DNA of 64,000 nt from Mesorhizobium sp. M4B.F.Ca.ET.203.01.1.1 (GTDB lineage: Bacteria; Pseudomonadota; Alphaproteobacteria; Rhizobiales; Rhizobiaceae): contig NZ_SRUO01000025.1 in the NCBI RefSeq assembly GCF_004791025.1, forward strand, positions 1-64,000, in the 5' to 3' direction. The translations under genes and the position numbers were made by a program. A model generated the notes under the pieces. It made no database searches. It had not been told where the DNA came from and saw only the letters and a list, made by a program, of their open reading frames with translations. This document shows, in pieces, positions 16,633 through 28,627 of the stretch (position 1 is the stretch's first letter; each line of letters starts with the position of its first letter).

Positions 16633-17529
16633 TTGTCGCGTAGTATCGGGCTCGCCCACATCATCCGTCATGATGACGGCACCGCAAGCGGTGTCTGGGG
16701 CGTCCATACGCTGCAGAGCGCCTTCCAGCCGATCTTCGCCTTCAACGAAGGCAAGCTGTCGATCGTCGCGTTCGAGGGGCTGATCAGGCCGTTTCGCGAC
16801 GGCGAGCCGCAGTCACCGATGACTTTCTTCAACACCTGCCCGGCGGGCGACCGCCTGCATATCGAGGCGCTGACGCGCACGCTGCACCTGCTCAACGCCG
16901 GCGTCTGCCTGCCGGAGGAGGCATCGATCTTCGTCAATTTCGATCCCTCGGTGTTCACCGACCGCGGCGTCGCCGACAAGGCGCTGCGCGACATGCGGCT
17001 GGTGCTGCACGAGGCCGGCATCGACCCGCGCCGCATGGTGTGCGAAGTGACCGAGCAGAAAACGGCATCGCAGGAGGCGCTCTACAGCTTCGTCGAGGCG
17101 CTGAGGGCCAACGGCTTCCGCATCGCGGTCGACGATTACGGCGCCGACGAATCCGACATCAACCGGATCAAGGAGCTCAAGCCCGACATCGTCAAGTTCG
17201 ACGCGCACTGGATCACGCAGCTGATGGAGTCCGGCGCCGGCTTTGCCCTCTTGACCACCATGGTGAGGAGCTTCGAGCAGCAAGGCATCCGCACCGTGTT
17301 CGAAGGCCTCGAGGAGGGCTGGCAGCTCGAACTCGCCGAAAAATCGGGAGCCTCGATGGTGCAGGGCTTCGTGCTGGCGCGGCCGGAACTGGCGCCGACC
17401 AGTTTTCGCGTCTTCGGCAAGGGGGCCCCGCCCGCGGCGGCGACGGGCGCCGGTGTGGCGCCGGCCGTTCCGGGCACGGCACCGGCAGCGCGCGGGGCGC
17501 GGGTATTCGGGCGCAGGACCGCATCGTGA
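16633..17529 (+). CDS. EAL-domain protein 1 (cyclic-di-GMP phosphodiesterase-like)
   Basis: This 298-residue protein is a stand-alone EAL domain without GGDEF, PAS or membrane segments. The motif positions read FEGLIR (for EALxR), NFDPS, CEVTEQ, DDYGADES (loop 6, canonical DDFGTG), DIVKFD and FEGLEE. Metal-binding residues look kept but loop 6 is altered. The tail after residue 260 is Ala/Pro/Gly-rich. The TTG at 16633 is favoured because GCGAGGA precedes it; a TTG at 16615 is an alternative. Its stop overlaps the next EAL gene as GTGA. Confidence 0.83.
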   Translation: MSRSIGLAHIIRHDDGTASGVWGVHTLQSAFQPIFAFNEGKLSIVAFEGLIRPFRDGEPQSPMTFFNTCPAGDRLHIEALTRTLHLLNAGVCLPEEASIFVNFDPSVFTDRGVADKALRDMRLVLHEAGIDPRRMVCEVTEQKTASQEALYSFVEALRANGFRIAVDDYGADESDINRIKELKPDIVKFDAHWITQLMESGAGFALLTTMVRSFEQQGIRTVFEGLEEGWQLELAEKSGASMVQGFVLARPELAPTSFRVFGKGAPPAAATGAGVAPAVPGTAPAARGARVFGRRTAS

Positions 17530-18386
17530 GCGTATGGCCGGACAGGCGGCGCAACGCCGCCGAGGCGATCTTTGCCGACGAGATCGGTATCGAATACGGC
17601 GTCTATGGCGAGTTCCGGCTGAAGAGCGCCTACCAGCCGATCTTCGCACCACGCGGCCGCTCGCTGGCGCCGGTTGCCGTCGAGGCGCTGATCGAGGCGC
17701 AGCGGGACGCGAGGCCGCTCGCGCCGCCGGTGTTCTTCGACGGCGTCCCCTCTCCGGACCGCCTGTTCGTCGAGACGATGTGCCGGATGCTGCATTTGCG
17801 GAACTTCCGCAACATCGGCGTCGAGGGGCTCGACCTGTTCTTCAATTACAATCCGCTGGTCAACGATCATCTCGGGCGGGCGCTGGCCGAGATCCGGCTG
17901 ATGACCAGGCATCTCGGCGAGCTCGACCTCTACCCCGGCATGCTGGTGTGCGAGATCACCGAGCAGGCGGCCGACGATCATGTCCTTGCCAGCCTGGTGC
18001 GCGAGATGCGGCGTGACGGCATCCGCATCGCTATCGACGATTTCGGCACCGGCCACTCGACCGAGGCGCGCATCGCGCTGCTTGCGCCGGACATCGTCAA
18101 GATCGACGGCGCCTGGTTCGCCGAGTTCTGCCGCCATGCCGCGGCCGAGCGTTTCTTCCGGCCGCTGGTCTCGACCCTGCACGACCGCGGCGCCAAGGTG
18201 CTGGTCGAGGGCATCGAGCAGGCCGTGCATCTTCGCGTCGCGCTCGATGGCGGCGTCGACTTCTTGCAGGGCTATCATCTCGCCCGCCCGGCGCTGGCCG
18301 GCACGATCTTCAACGAGGAGCCGCTGTCGATCGAGGCGCTGCTCGGCGCCGAAAGCAAGGTCGTGCCGTTGCATCAGCGGCGCTGA
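17526..18386 (+). CDS. EAL-domain protein 2 (cyclic-di-GMP phosphodiesterase-like)
   Basis: This 286-residue protein is a second stand-alone EAL domain, starting at a GTG that overlaps the previous stop by 4 bases. The motifs are VEALIE (EAL kept, the usual Arg replaced by Glu), FNYNP, CEITEQ, DDFGTGHST (loop 6 canonical), DIVKID, LVEGIEQ and FLQGYHLARP. It is thus degenerate at a different place from its partner. Tight coupling suggests the two products are made together and may pair. Whether either hydrolyses c-di-GMP is not certain. Confidence 0.83.
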   Translation: MSVWPDRRRNAAEAIFADEIGIEYGVYGEFRLKSAYQPIFAPRGRSLAPVAVEALIEAQRDARPLAPPVFFDGVPSPDRLFVETMCRMLHLRNFRNIGVEGLDLFFNYNPLVNDHLGRALAEIRLMTRHLGELDLYPGMLVCEITEQAADDHVLASLVREMRRDGIRIAIDDFGTGHSTEARIALLAPDIVKIDGAWFAEFCRHAAAERFFRPLVSTLHDRGAKVLVEGIEQAVHLRVALDGGVDFLQGYHLARPALAGTIFNEEPLSIEALLGAESKVVPLHQRR

Positions 18387-18461
18387 TGCTCAGGCCAAAA
18401 CAAATCACTGGATGAGGCGGCTTCCGCCGCGCGATATTGGCGCGAGCCGGAAGGAGACCCG

Positions 18462-19070
18462 ATGATACTCTACAGCATGATCGACAGCGGCAATTGCTAC
18501 AAGCCGCGCCTGCTGATGGCCAAGCTCGGCATTGCCTTCACCAATGTCGAGGTGAGCTCGCATACCGGCGACACCCGCAAGGCCGATTTCGTCGCCAAGA
18601 ATCCCAACGCCATGGTGCCGCTGCTCGAGCTCGACGACGGTAGGCGGATCGCCGAATCCAACGCCATCCTGCTCTATCTCGCCGAGGGCACGCGCTTCCT
18701 GCCGGCCGACCGCTACCAGCGGGCGCTCGCCTATCAGTGGCTTTTCTTCGAGCAGTACAGCCACGAGCCCTACATCGCCGTGCGCAAGGCGCTGCTCACC
18801 TTTCCCGAGCGCGCCAGGGACGCGACGCCGGAACGGCTGGCATTGACGCTGGAGCGCGGCAACAAGGCGCTCGGCGTGATGAACAGGCATCTGGAAGCCA
18901 ATGCCTTCTTCGCCGGCGATGCATACAGCGTCGCCGACATCGCGCTCTATGCCTATACGCATACCGCCGAGAAGGGCGGCTTCCAGCTCGACGCCTATCC
19001 TGCGGTTGCCGCATGGCTGAAGCGGGTCGAAGCGGACAAGGGGCATGTGCCGCTGGAGTGGCTGCCGTAG
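18462..19070 (+). CDS. Glutathione S-transferase family protein
   Basis: This 202-residue cytoplasmic protein has an N-terminal thioredoxin-like domain (ILYSMIDSGNCYKPRL, then NPNAMVPLLELDDGRRIAESNAI, the cis-Pro and glutathione gamma-Glu site). An all-helical C-terminal domain contains AYSVADIALYAYTH, the conserved N-capping Asp motif. A clear GAAGGAGA ribosome binding site precedes the ATG. The closest class by sight is the bacterial theta/beta-like group. The physiological substrate is unknown. Confidence 0.88.
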   Translation: MILYSMIDSGNCYKPRLLMAKLGIAFTNVEVSSHTGDTRKADFVAKNPNAMVPLLELDDGRRIAESNAILLYLAEGTRFLPADRYQRALAYQWLFFEQYSHEPYIAVRKALLTFPERARDATPERLALTLERGNKALGVMNRHLEANAFFAGDAYSVADIALYAYTHTAEKGGFQLDAYPAVAAWLKRVEADKGHVPLEWLP

Positions 19071-19150
19071 TTTCGTCGTCACGCCGTCGCCGCTTCGCGG
19101 CTGCTCCGGACGGGGCGCGAGTTAACAGTGTTACAGGCGAAAGCTTCAGC

Positions 19151-19323
19151 GAAGGCGTCCTTCTCCCCGTTCACGGGGAGAAGATGGCGGCAGCCAGATG
19201 AGGGGCGGCGCCAACTTTTGTGTTTGCATTGCTGTGCTGCTGCGCCAAGGAAGCCAATTCCGCAGCGTCGCGCCGCCCCTCATCTGCCGGGCACTTCTCC
19301 CCGTGAACGGGGAGAAGAAGGCA
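19151..19323. repeat. Inverted pair of CTCCCCGTTCACGGGGAG repeats
   Basis: A unit at 19157-19213 (CTTCTCCCCGTTCACGGGG, then GATGAGGGGCGGCGCC) recurs in reverse orientation at 19269-19323. The unit is itself palindromic at its outer end. Relatives occur at 23937-24086, and one partial arm at 131-158. The unit occupies most of the 480-base gap between the GST gene and cspA; no gene is seen in that gap. Confidence 0.8.
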
Positions 19324-19363
19324 GCTTCGGCGGTTTCGCCAGTCTTCTGAACTGCGGGCAAAT

Positions 19364-19388
19364 AAAAAGGCGGGATAAATCCCGCCTT
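19364..19388 (-). terminator. Terminator downstream of cspA
   Basis: AAGGCGGG/CCCGCCTT (19367-19374 with 19381-19388) has a 6-base loop and, read on the minus strand, runs into TTTTTA. It lies about 165 bases past the cspA stop and is the nearest plausible end of that transcript. Confidence 0.7.
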
Positions 19389-19551
19389 CCCATTCCGGTA
19401 GCCTGATCGGGAGCGTATGGCCGGGCTGGCAGCTATCTGCTGTTCCAGCTTGTCGGGTCTTTCCGCTCCGGCGCGCTTCTCGCGCGACCGTCAGTACATC
19501 CGTGACTTGCCGCGCGCCCCGAACCTTCGTCCGGCGCGCGCTGTTGCTAAA

Positions 19552-19764
19552 TCAGGCTGCCTTGCTCAGAGACCCAGCAGCGGACTTGCCGGTGCGGCGG
19601 TCCTGCTCGATCTCGAAGTTGATCTTCTGGCCTTCAACGAGGGTCGACAGGCCAGCGCGCTCGACAGCGGAGATGTGGACGAAAACGTCCGCGCCGCCCG
19701 CGTCGGGCTGGATGAAGCCGAAGCCCTTGGTGGCGTTGAACCACTTGACCGTACCAGTTGCCAT
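19552..19764 (-). CDS. cspA: Cold-shock protein (CspA family)
   Basis: This 70-residue OB-fold RNA chaperone binds single-stranded RNA and DNA. The RNP1 motif KGFGFI and RNP2 motif DVFVHI are present, and the start MATGTVKWFNATKGFGFI is family-typical. The region upstream to about 19850 is free of genes and could be the long 5' leader usual for cspA mRNAs. The symbol is generic; rhizobia carry several csp paralogues. Confidence 0.93.
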   Translation of the reverse strand: MATGTVKWFNATKGFGFIQPDAGGADVFVHISAVERAGLSTLVEGQKINFEIEQDRRTGKSAAGSLSKAA

Positions 19765-20054
19765 TCGAAGTATCCTTCACATTTGCTTTAGTTTGACCGG
19801 ACTAGGTCCAGCCGGTGGTATCGAAATTTTGGAGATAGACGTCAGCAAACGCGAAGATCGCGAGGCCCGATCGATCGGCCGAAATATCAATGCGATGCAT
19901 ATAGGCGGATTTTGCGTTGAAAACAAGACTGTGTGCGAAAGCCCTGATCGCACCGCCGCCCAACGGCCGCCCCAATCGCGTGAAAAATTCGCGACTGGCG
20001 TGCGCCGCGAGGGAGGAACGAGCAGGTCTCGGGCGCAGGGTTTGGGAGAGGATC

Positions 20055-20384
20055 ATGAAGACCATACTGCTTGCCGCCTTGATGACGCTGGTGGCCGCCG
20101 AGGCGCAGGCGATCTCGCGCTACGACCCGACCCGGATGAGCTGCGACAGGGTGCAGGCGACCATCGCGCGCCAGGGCGCGGTCATCCTGCGCTACCAGTC
20201 GACGCGCGTGCCGGGGCTGCCGCTCTATGACCGCTACGTCAGGGACGAGCGCTTCTGCGACCTGGGCGAGGTGAGGAAGCGCGCCTACGTGCCCAGCGCC
20301 GATGCGAAATCCTGCCCGGTCTTCGTCTGCAAGCGGCCGGACTTCGATCGGCGGTTCCGTCGCCGTTTCCTGCAATCGGACTGA
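20055..20384 (+). CDS. Small secreted protein of unknown function
   Basis: This 109-residue protein has a signal peptide (MKTILLAALMTLVAAEAQA, cleavage after AQA near residue 19). The mature part is basic and has four cysteines, which could form disulfides in the periplasm. No family was recognised with certainty; similar short Cys-containing exported proteins are common in Rhizobiales. GGGAGAGGATC precedes the ATG. It is divergent from cspA. Function unknown. Confidence 0.7.
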   Translation: MKTILLAALMTLVAAEAQAISRYDPTRMSCDRVQATIARQGAVILRYQSTRVPGLPLYDRYVRDERFCDLGEVRKRAYVPSADAKSCPVFVCKRPDFDRRFRRRFLQSD

Positions 20385-20425
20385 GGTCCGTCGACATTCA
20401 GGCAAGGCTGGCCTGCAGGCCGGGT

Positions 20426-20995
20426 TCAAAAGCCGAACGAGACCTGCGCCGAGGGCGGCGGGCCGAGACGCACGCCTTCCATGGCCAGCATCTTTTCCTT
20501 GGTGGTCGAGCCGCCCGGCGCCGAGAAGCCGCCGATCTTGCCGCCGGCGGCAAGGATGCGGTGGCACGGGATGACCAGCGGCACCGGGTTGGCGCCAAGC
20601 GCCGCCCCGGTTTCGCGAGCCAGCCCTTGATGGCCGGCGCGCGTCGCCAGCTCGCCATAGGTGGTCGTCTCGCCGAAGCCGAGCTTGCGCGCCGCGTCAT
20701 AGATGGCGAGGCGGAAATCGTCGACGCCGGCAAGATCGACCGGCACGCCGGAGAAATCGACGTCCTCGCCGGCGGCATAGGCCTTGATCGAGGCGATCAG
20801 GTCCACCACCCATTTCGGCTGCTCGGTGGAGCGGGAAACGCCGCCATGGCGGAACAACCGGCGCTCGACCGCCTCGCGGCTGCGCTCGGGCAGGCAGAGG
20901 CGGATCAGGCCTTTCTCGCTCCAGGCGATGCCCATGAAGCCGATCACTGTTTCTAACACTGTGTGGCCGGCCGTGATCGCTTGCGTGGTTTCCAT
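20426..20995 (-). CDS. ogt: Methylated-DNA--protein-cysteine S-methyltransferase (Ogt/MGMT)
   Basis: This suicide DNA-repair protein transfers the methyl group of O6-methylguanine to its own cysteine. The 189-residue protein has the active-site motif PCHR with Cys144 and the downstream GGKIGGFSAPGG. The DNA-binding HTH region contains FGETTTYGELA and GAALGANPVPLVIPCHR. It is of the Ogt length, without the Ada N-terminal domain. The ATG at 20995 begins METTQAITAG; the frame is open further upstream but without homology. Confidence 0.92.
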   Translation of the reverse strand: METTQAITAGHTVLETVIGFMGIAWSEKGLIRLCLPERSREAVERRLFRHGGVSRSTEQPKWVVDLIASIKAYAAGEDVDFSGVPVDLAGVDDFRLAIYDAARKLGFGETTTYGELATRAGHQGLARETGAALGANPVPLVIPCHRILAAGGKIGGFSAPGGSTTKEKMLAMEGVRLGPPPSAQVSFGF

Positions 20996-21170
20996 GACGT
21001 GTTCCTTTCCGCAAACGGCGAAAAACGGGGACGTGAACGGTACAGATAGGGAACAATATCGCAGTTTGCACCGGCTCCCGCCACCCGAAAACCGCCGGAT
21101 GGCCCAGATTGCCCACGAAGAATCGCTGGTGTAAGGACTTCTTAACAACCGACAATCGGACCTGCAGGGC

Positions 21171-22091
21171 TTGGCAACCAAAATCATCCTCACCGCGATC
21201 GGCGTGCTCGTGGGCGCGGCTGGCCTGAGCGGTTGCACCTCGACCTCGCAGATGAAGGCCGCGCCCGCATTGGCGGCAGCCGCGACCCCTGCCGTCGAGG
21301 ACGACACGCCGACCGTCGCGCTGCCGGAAACGGTGGCGGTGCTGCCCGAGCCCTCCGGCCTTGTACCGGTGCAGGTGGCGGCGCTGCCCGCCGATGCGAC
21401 CACGGCAACGCCGGGCATGGCGACGCCGGGCGAGCCGTTGCCGCCGCCGGCCCAGCCAGCCGCTTTCGCCGGATCGACGCCGCTTGCCGCGCAGCCGGCC
21501 GTGATGGCCGGCACCTCGCCGCTCAGCCCGGGATCGATCAAGCAGGCGCCCGCCTATGCAACGGCCGCGATGGCCATGCCCGTCACCGGCCAGGCGGTGA
21601 AGGCGGCAACGATGCCCGGCGTCCAGCAGGTCGCCTATGTCGTGCCGCAGAACCCGGCGCTGCTTGCCCCGCCCGGCGAGCCCGAGCCGCACGCCACCGG
21701 CCCGCGCGCCGAGATCGAACGGCTGATCGAGAAATATTCCGCGCTCTACGAGGTGCCCATCGATCTCGTGCGCCATGTCGTCAACCGCGAGAGCACCTTC
21801 AACCCGAAAGCCTACAATCACGGCCATTGGGGGCTGATGCAGATCAAGCACGCGACGGCGCGCGGCATGGGCTATGACGGGCCGGCGAGCGGCCTGTTCG
21901 ACGCCGAGACCAATCTCAAATATGCGGTCAAATATCTGCGCGGCGCCTGGCTGGTGTCGGGGGGCGATGAAAAGCGCGCCGACCGGCTCTACCAGAGCGG
22001 CTATTACTACGACGCCAAGCGCAGGGGCATGCTGGAAGCGACCGGCCTCGGTGTCGACCGTGCGCGGCGCCGCCTGCAGCCCGACGCCTGA
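21171..22091 (+). CDS. Lytic transglycosylase (SLT domain) lipoprotein
   Basis: This 306-residue exported protein is predicted to cleave peptidoglycan. It starts at TTG and has a lipoprotein signal with lipobox LSGC (Cys22). A long Ala/Pro-rich linker follows to about residue 175. The C-terminal soluble-lytic-transglycosylase domain has the catalytic Glu in NRESTFNP and the GLMQIK and YLRGAW motifs. The TTG start is chosen because it gives the complete signal peptide. A GNAT gene follows 5 bases after its stop. Confidence 0.86.
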   Translation: MATKIILTAIGVLVGAAGLSGCTSTSQMKAAPALAAAATPAVEDDTPTVALPETVAVLPEPSGLVPVQVAALPADATTATPGMATPGEPLPPPAQPAAFAGSTPLAAQPAVMAGTSPLSPGSIKQAPAYATAAMAMPVTGQAVKAATMPGVQQVAYVVPQNPALLAPPGEPEPHATGPRAEIERLIEKYSALYEVPIDLVRHVVNRESTFNPKAYNHGHWGLMQIKHATARGMGYDGPASGLFDAETNLKYAVKYLRGAWLVSGGDEKRADRLYQSGYYYDAKRRGMLEATGLGVDRARRRLQPDA

Positions 22092-22096
22092 GCGCG

Positions 22097-22579
22097 ATGC
22101 CGCGTCCGCCGGCGCCTGACGACATCCGGCTGCGCAAGACCCTCGACGACGATCTGCCGCCGCCGCACTGGCCGGACGGCTTTGTCATGCGCGGCTTCGA
22201 GCCCGCCGATGCGCGGCCCCTGCATGCGCTGCTCACCGAAGTGTTCGACGACGGCACGGACGGGCCGTTCGACGAGTGGTGGCCGCGCATCTCCGGCGAC
22301 GCCGAGTTCGACCCCGCTCTCTGCTTCCTGGTCATCGACGCCAGGGGCCTGCTGGCGGGAGCAGCCCTTTGCTGGGCGACGGCTTTCGTCAAGGATCTCG
22401 CCGTCCATCGGCAGGCGCGCGGCCGCGGCATCGGCGAGGCGCTGATGCGGCACGCCTTCATCGCCTTCCGCGAGCGGGGCGCGGCCCATGTCGATCTCAA
22501 GACCAACACGGTAGAGAACGCCGCCGCCCTCCGGCTCTACGAGCGGCTGGGCATGATGCCGGTCGACTGGGAAGGGTAG
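22097..22579 (+). CDS. GNAT-family N-acetyltransferase
   Basis: This 160-residue acetyl-CoA-dependent transferase has the motif A signature KDLAVHRQARGRGIGEALM (RGRGIG, acetyl-CoA pyrophosphate loop) and motif B around NAAALRLYERLGM. The N-terminal 30 residues, with a proline-rich RKTLDDDLPPPHWPDG, are less typical. It probably shares a transcript with the transglycosylase lipoprotein, whose stop is 5 bases upstream. The acceptor is unknown. Confidence 0.83.
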   Translation: MPRPPAPDDIRLRKTLDDDLPPPHWPDGFVMRGFEPADARPLHALLTEVFDDGTDGPFDEWWPRISGDAEFDPALCFLVIDARGLLAGAALCWATAFVKDLAVHRQARGRGIGEALMRHAFIAFRERGAAHVDLKTNTVENAAALRLYERLGMMPVDWEG

Positions 22580-22834
22580 GGCGCTGCTTCCAGGCGGCCC
22601 GTCACGCTTTGCACCGGGAAACGGGACAGTTTGTGAACCGCTTCACATAAGCCGCCGCGCGCAAATGCTAACCCTGCGTCATGCCGCGCACCGATCGGGG
22701 GGTCGACAGTTTCGCGCGGCATCGGAGCGGTTGCGCCGGCATGTGTCAGCCACTCCACGGCGGGTCCCGAGGCGGGTTCGGGGCCCGCTTCGCCCTGTCT
22801 TCCCTTCGCCATGTCTTCCTTCAGCTATCCCTGG

Positions 22835-23167
22835 TCAGATATCCGGCGCGTTGCCGATCCTGCGCTTGATCTCGAGCGCCCAGGCGCGGCCCTCGTCGCC
22901 GCCCCACAACAGCCAGGCAATGTAGCCGGCCGACGGATTGTCCTCATTGCCGTAATTCTTGCCGCGCTTGTCGACCTCGTGGCGGGCGAAATGGCTGACC
23001 ATGCGCCGGATCGTCGACGGCGACAGTTTCTCCCGGTTCTTCAGTTCGGTGGCCCGCGCCACGCCGATCTCGGTACCGCCGCGGCCGAACTGCTTGCGCA
23101 GCCTGAGACCCTTGGCGGCGTTGTCGGCGACAATTTCAGGGCAGCGGAAGTCGATCTCGTCGGGCAC
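22835..23167 (-). CDS. Conserved hypothetical protein with a phage-associated C-terminal motif
   Basis: This protein of about 110 residues has a C-terminal segment, SPSTIRRMVSHFARHEVDK followed by AGYIAWLLWGGDEGRAWA. It resembles a short domain often found in phage or prophage proteins, some fused to head-maturation proteases; I recall it only as a pattern. The GTG at 23167 is chosen because GGAG lies 8 bases before it; an ATG at 23206 is an alternative without a ribosome binding site. No other phage genes are nearby. The region 22580-22834 on its 3' side holds no recognised gene. Confidence 0.6.
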   Translation of the reverse strand: MPDEIDFRCPEIVADNAAKGLRLRKQFGRGGTEIGVARATELKNREKLSPSTIRRMVSHFARHEVDKRGKNYGNEDNPSAGYIAWLLWGGDEGRAWALEIKRRIGNAPDI

Positions 23168-23306
23168 TGTCTTCACTCCAGTCTGGCAGCCAGGCAGGAC
23201 AAGCATGCAGGAGATTTGGGTCGGTGTGCAGGCTAATTCAACGCAACCCCGCCGCCGATGCCGCGTTGGAAATGCCGGAGGGACCGTTCCGGATCGGAGA
23301 CATCAG

Positions 23307-23858
23307 ATGAAAACCCTTCTGACCGCGACCGTCGCAGCCCTGCTGGCCGGCGCGCCGGCCGCTCTGGCGCAATCGACGAACCAGGTCGCGCCCATGCTTG
23401 CCGACAGCAAGGTCGACACGCCGACCTTCGTCACCACCGTGCCCAACGCCAACGAATTCGAGATCCAGTCGAGCAGGCTGGCCGAGGAGAAGGCCGCCTC
23501 CGACGACATCAAGGCCTTCGCCAGAGAGATGATCGCCGACCACACCAGGGCGGGCGAGGATTTCAAGGCGGCGCTGAGCCAGGGCCAGACCACCGCCTCG
23601 ATCAAGCCCGCCGGGCCCGCGCTGCAGCCCAAGGAGCAGCAGCTGCTGGACGAGCTCAAGCGCGTCAGCGGCGAGGCGTTCGACCAGGCATACATCAAGA
23701 TGCAGACCGACGCGCACCGGCAAGCGGTCGCCCTGTTCAGCACCTATGCGAAGTCCGGCGACGACCCGGCGATGAAGGAATTCGCCAAGAAGACGCTGCC
23801 GACGCTCAAGATGCACGAGAAGCACGTGAAGGAACTGGCGGTGGCGCATCAGGGGTGA
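23307..23858 (+). CDS. DUF4142 exported protein
   Basis: This 183-residue protein has a signal peptide (MKTLLTATVAALLAGAPAALAQ, cleavage near residue 21). The mature part is an all-helical DUF4142 ferritin-like bundle with FVTTVPNANEFEIQSSRLA, KAFAREMIADHTRAGEDFKA and LPTLKMHEKHVKELA. Such periplasmic proteins are common in rhizobia, often in stress contexts; their role is unknown. A CGGAGA segment lies just before the ATG. Confidence 0.86.
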   Translation: MKTLLTATVAALLAGAPAALAQSTNQVAPMLADSKVDTPTFVTTVPNANEFEIQSSRLAEEKAASDDIKAFAREMIADHTRAGEDFKAALSQGQTTASIKPAGPALQPKEQQLLDELKRVSGEAFDQAYIKMQTDAHRQAVALFSTYAKSGDDPAMKEFAKKTLPTLKMHEKHVKELAVAHQG

Positions 23859-23936
23859 GGGCCGCCGTGGACCTCGCTGTTGTTCGCCGGACGGTTCACC
23901 GGGTTTCTGAAGAGCACCTGAAGAGCATCTGGCTGG

Positions 23937-24086
23937 CGCCGCCCCTCATTGCCCTGCCGGGCATTTCTCCCCGTATAGTGACGGGGAGAAAGACGCTTGC
24001 GCCGGTGGTTTCGCCAATCGCCGAAGTCGCAGGAAGTGCGCCGGCGTCGCGGCCAGCTCCTTCTCCCCGTTCACGGGGAGAAGAGA
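23937..24086. repeat. GATGAGGGGCGG / CTCCCCGT repeat pair
   Basis: A reverse-oriented unit (23937-23990, GGCGCCGCCCCTCAT then CTCCCCGTATAGTGACGGGG) and a short CTCCCCGTTCACGGGGAG palindrome (24064-24081) match the repeats near 19157-19323. They fill the gap between the DUF4142 gene and carB. Confidence 0.78.
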
Positions 24087-24095
24087 GCTAATCGC

Positions 24096-27599
<3,504 letters not shown>

Positions 27600-27737
27600 G
27601 GTCTACGGGTTCCGTTCGGCGAGCGGCTTGCACGAAAAACCGGGACGGGAGGACCCGGCCGGTTGTGCTTGCGATTCTGGTATCAGGCTAGGAGGGCCTT
27701 ATAGGGAAGAGTTTTGGCGGATGTAACCCCGAAAATG

Positions 27738-27829
27738 AGGGATTAGGGAGTAGGGGAGTAGGGGAGTAGGCAGGGTTTCAGGCGCCCAGTGCCTATTCCC
27801 TACTGCCTACTGCCTAATACCTATTCCCC
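27738..27829. repeat. TAGGGGAG-type degenerate tandem repeat in inverted arms
   Basis: The left arm (27738-27776) is built of TAGGGAG / TAGGGGAG / TAGGCAG units. The right arm (27790-27829) contains the reverse-complement units (CTACTGCC, CTATTCCC). The arms can fold on each other. The element sits between the carB leader and the stop of the SH3 gene and overlaps the latter's last codons. Confidence 0.7.
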
Positions 27830-28627
27830 CAGCGCAAGCTGGTCCGTGATCTCGAATCGCTCCGAGGTGCCGATCCGGATCATGTTGAGCGTGCCCTCGC
27901 GGGTGAAGCGGAATTCGTCTGCCGAGTCCGAACTGGCCGGGAAGCCGCCGTGGAAGGTGATGATGCGCGTGCCGCCATCCGGCCAGGCTACCGTGACGGC
28001 ACTCTCGCCGCCCGTGTGCACGACGGTTACCTCGCAGCGGGTCATCGGCTGGCCGATATGGCGCGCGCAGGGGATGCCGCCGGAGGCATCGGGGGCGGGG
28101 CCGTCGGAAAGTCCTGCCGCCGATGATGTGAAGGCAAGGCCATAGGCATCCTGCATGGCCGTCCTGCCGATATCGGCGGCGGAGCGCGGCGCCGCCGGGT
28201 CAGAGCCGCCGAGGCGCGCGGTGATGTCGGCGGCCGGTGCTTCGGGGAGTTGAGGCGCGCTGGCTTCGGTCGACGGCGCGGCGGCATCATCGGGCGCCGG
28301 CGCCGGATTGTTCGGGGTCAGGTAGCGCGCGGGCGCCCAGCCACCGACGCGAGGGTTCTCGGTGTCCTCGACCTTGCACCAGGGATTGCCGTTGACTTCG
28401 TTGCAGCCGAGATTCTTCACCGCCGCCCCGCCGGGCAGGCGCGCCTGGATCTTTCCGGTCGCCGATGCGGTGGCGCGGATGTTGAGCAGGTCGTCCGGCG
28501 CGAGGCCGCTGACGATGGAAATGATGGTGCCAGGCGCGTCCTCGGCCATGGCCGGCGAGGCGGCCAGCGGCAAAGCGACGGCAATCAGTGCCTGCAGCGT
28601 CGATCGGAGCGGAACTCTGCGCTTCAT
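27821..28627 (-). CDS. Exported SH3-domain protein
   Basis: This 268-residue protein has a signal peptide (ALPLAASPAMAED, cleavage near residue 29). A bacterial SH3 domain follows (LNIRATASATGKIQARLPGG, then NPWCKVE and GGWAPARYL), then a Pro/Ala-rich linker. A C-terminal domain has two cysteines (GIPCARHIGQPMTRCEVTVV) and AVTVAWPDGGTRIITFHGG. The C-terminal domain recurs in rhizobial exported proteins but has no assigned role. The ATG at 28627 is preferred over one seven codons upstream. Confidence 0.82.
   Translation of the reverse strand: MKRRVPLRSTLQALIAVALPLAASPAMAEDAPGTIISIVSGLAPDDLLNIRATASATGKIQARLPGGAAVKNLGCNEVNGNPWCKVEDTENPRVGGWAPARYLTPNNPAPAPDDAAAPSTEASAPQLPEAPAADITARLGGSDPAAPRSAADIGRTAMQDAYGLAFTSSAAGLSDGPAPDASGGIPCARHIGQPMTRCEVTVVHTGGESAVTVAWPDGGTRIITFHGGFPASSDSADEFRFTREGTLNMIRIGTSERFEITDQLALGE

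Noticed and set aside
19765..20054. Riboswitch or thermosensor in the cspA leader
   Set aside because: A long leader is likely by analogy, but no conserved cold-box or defined fold could be recognised in the sequence.
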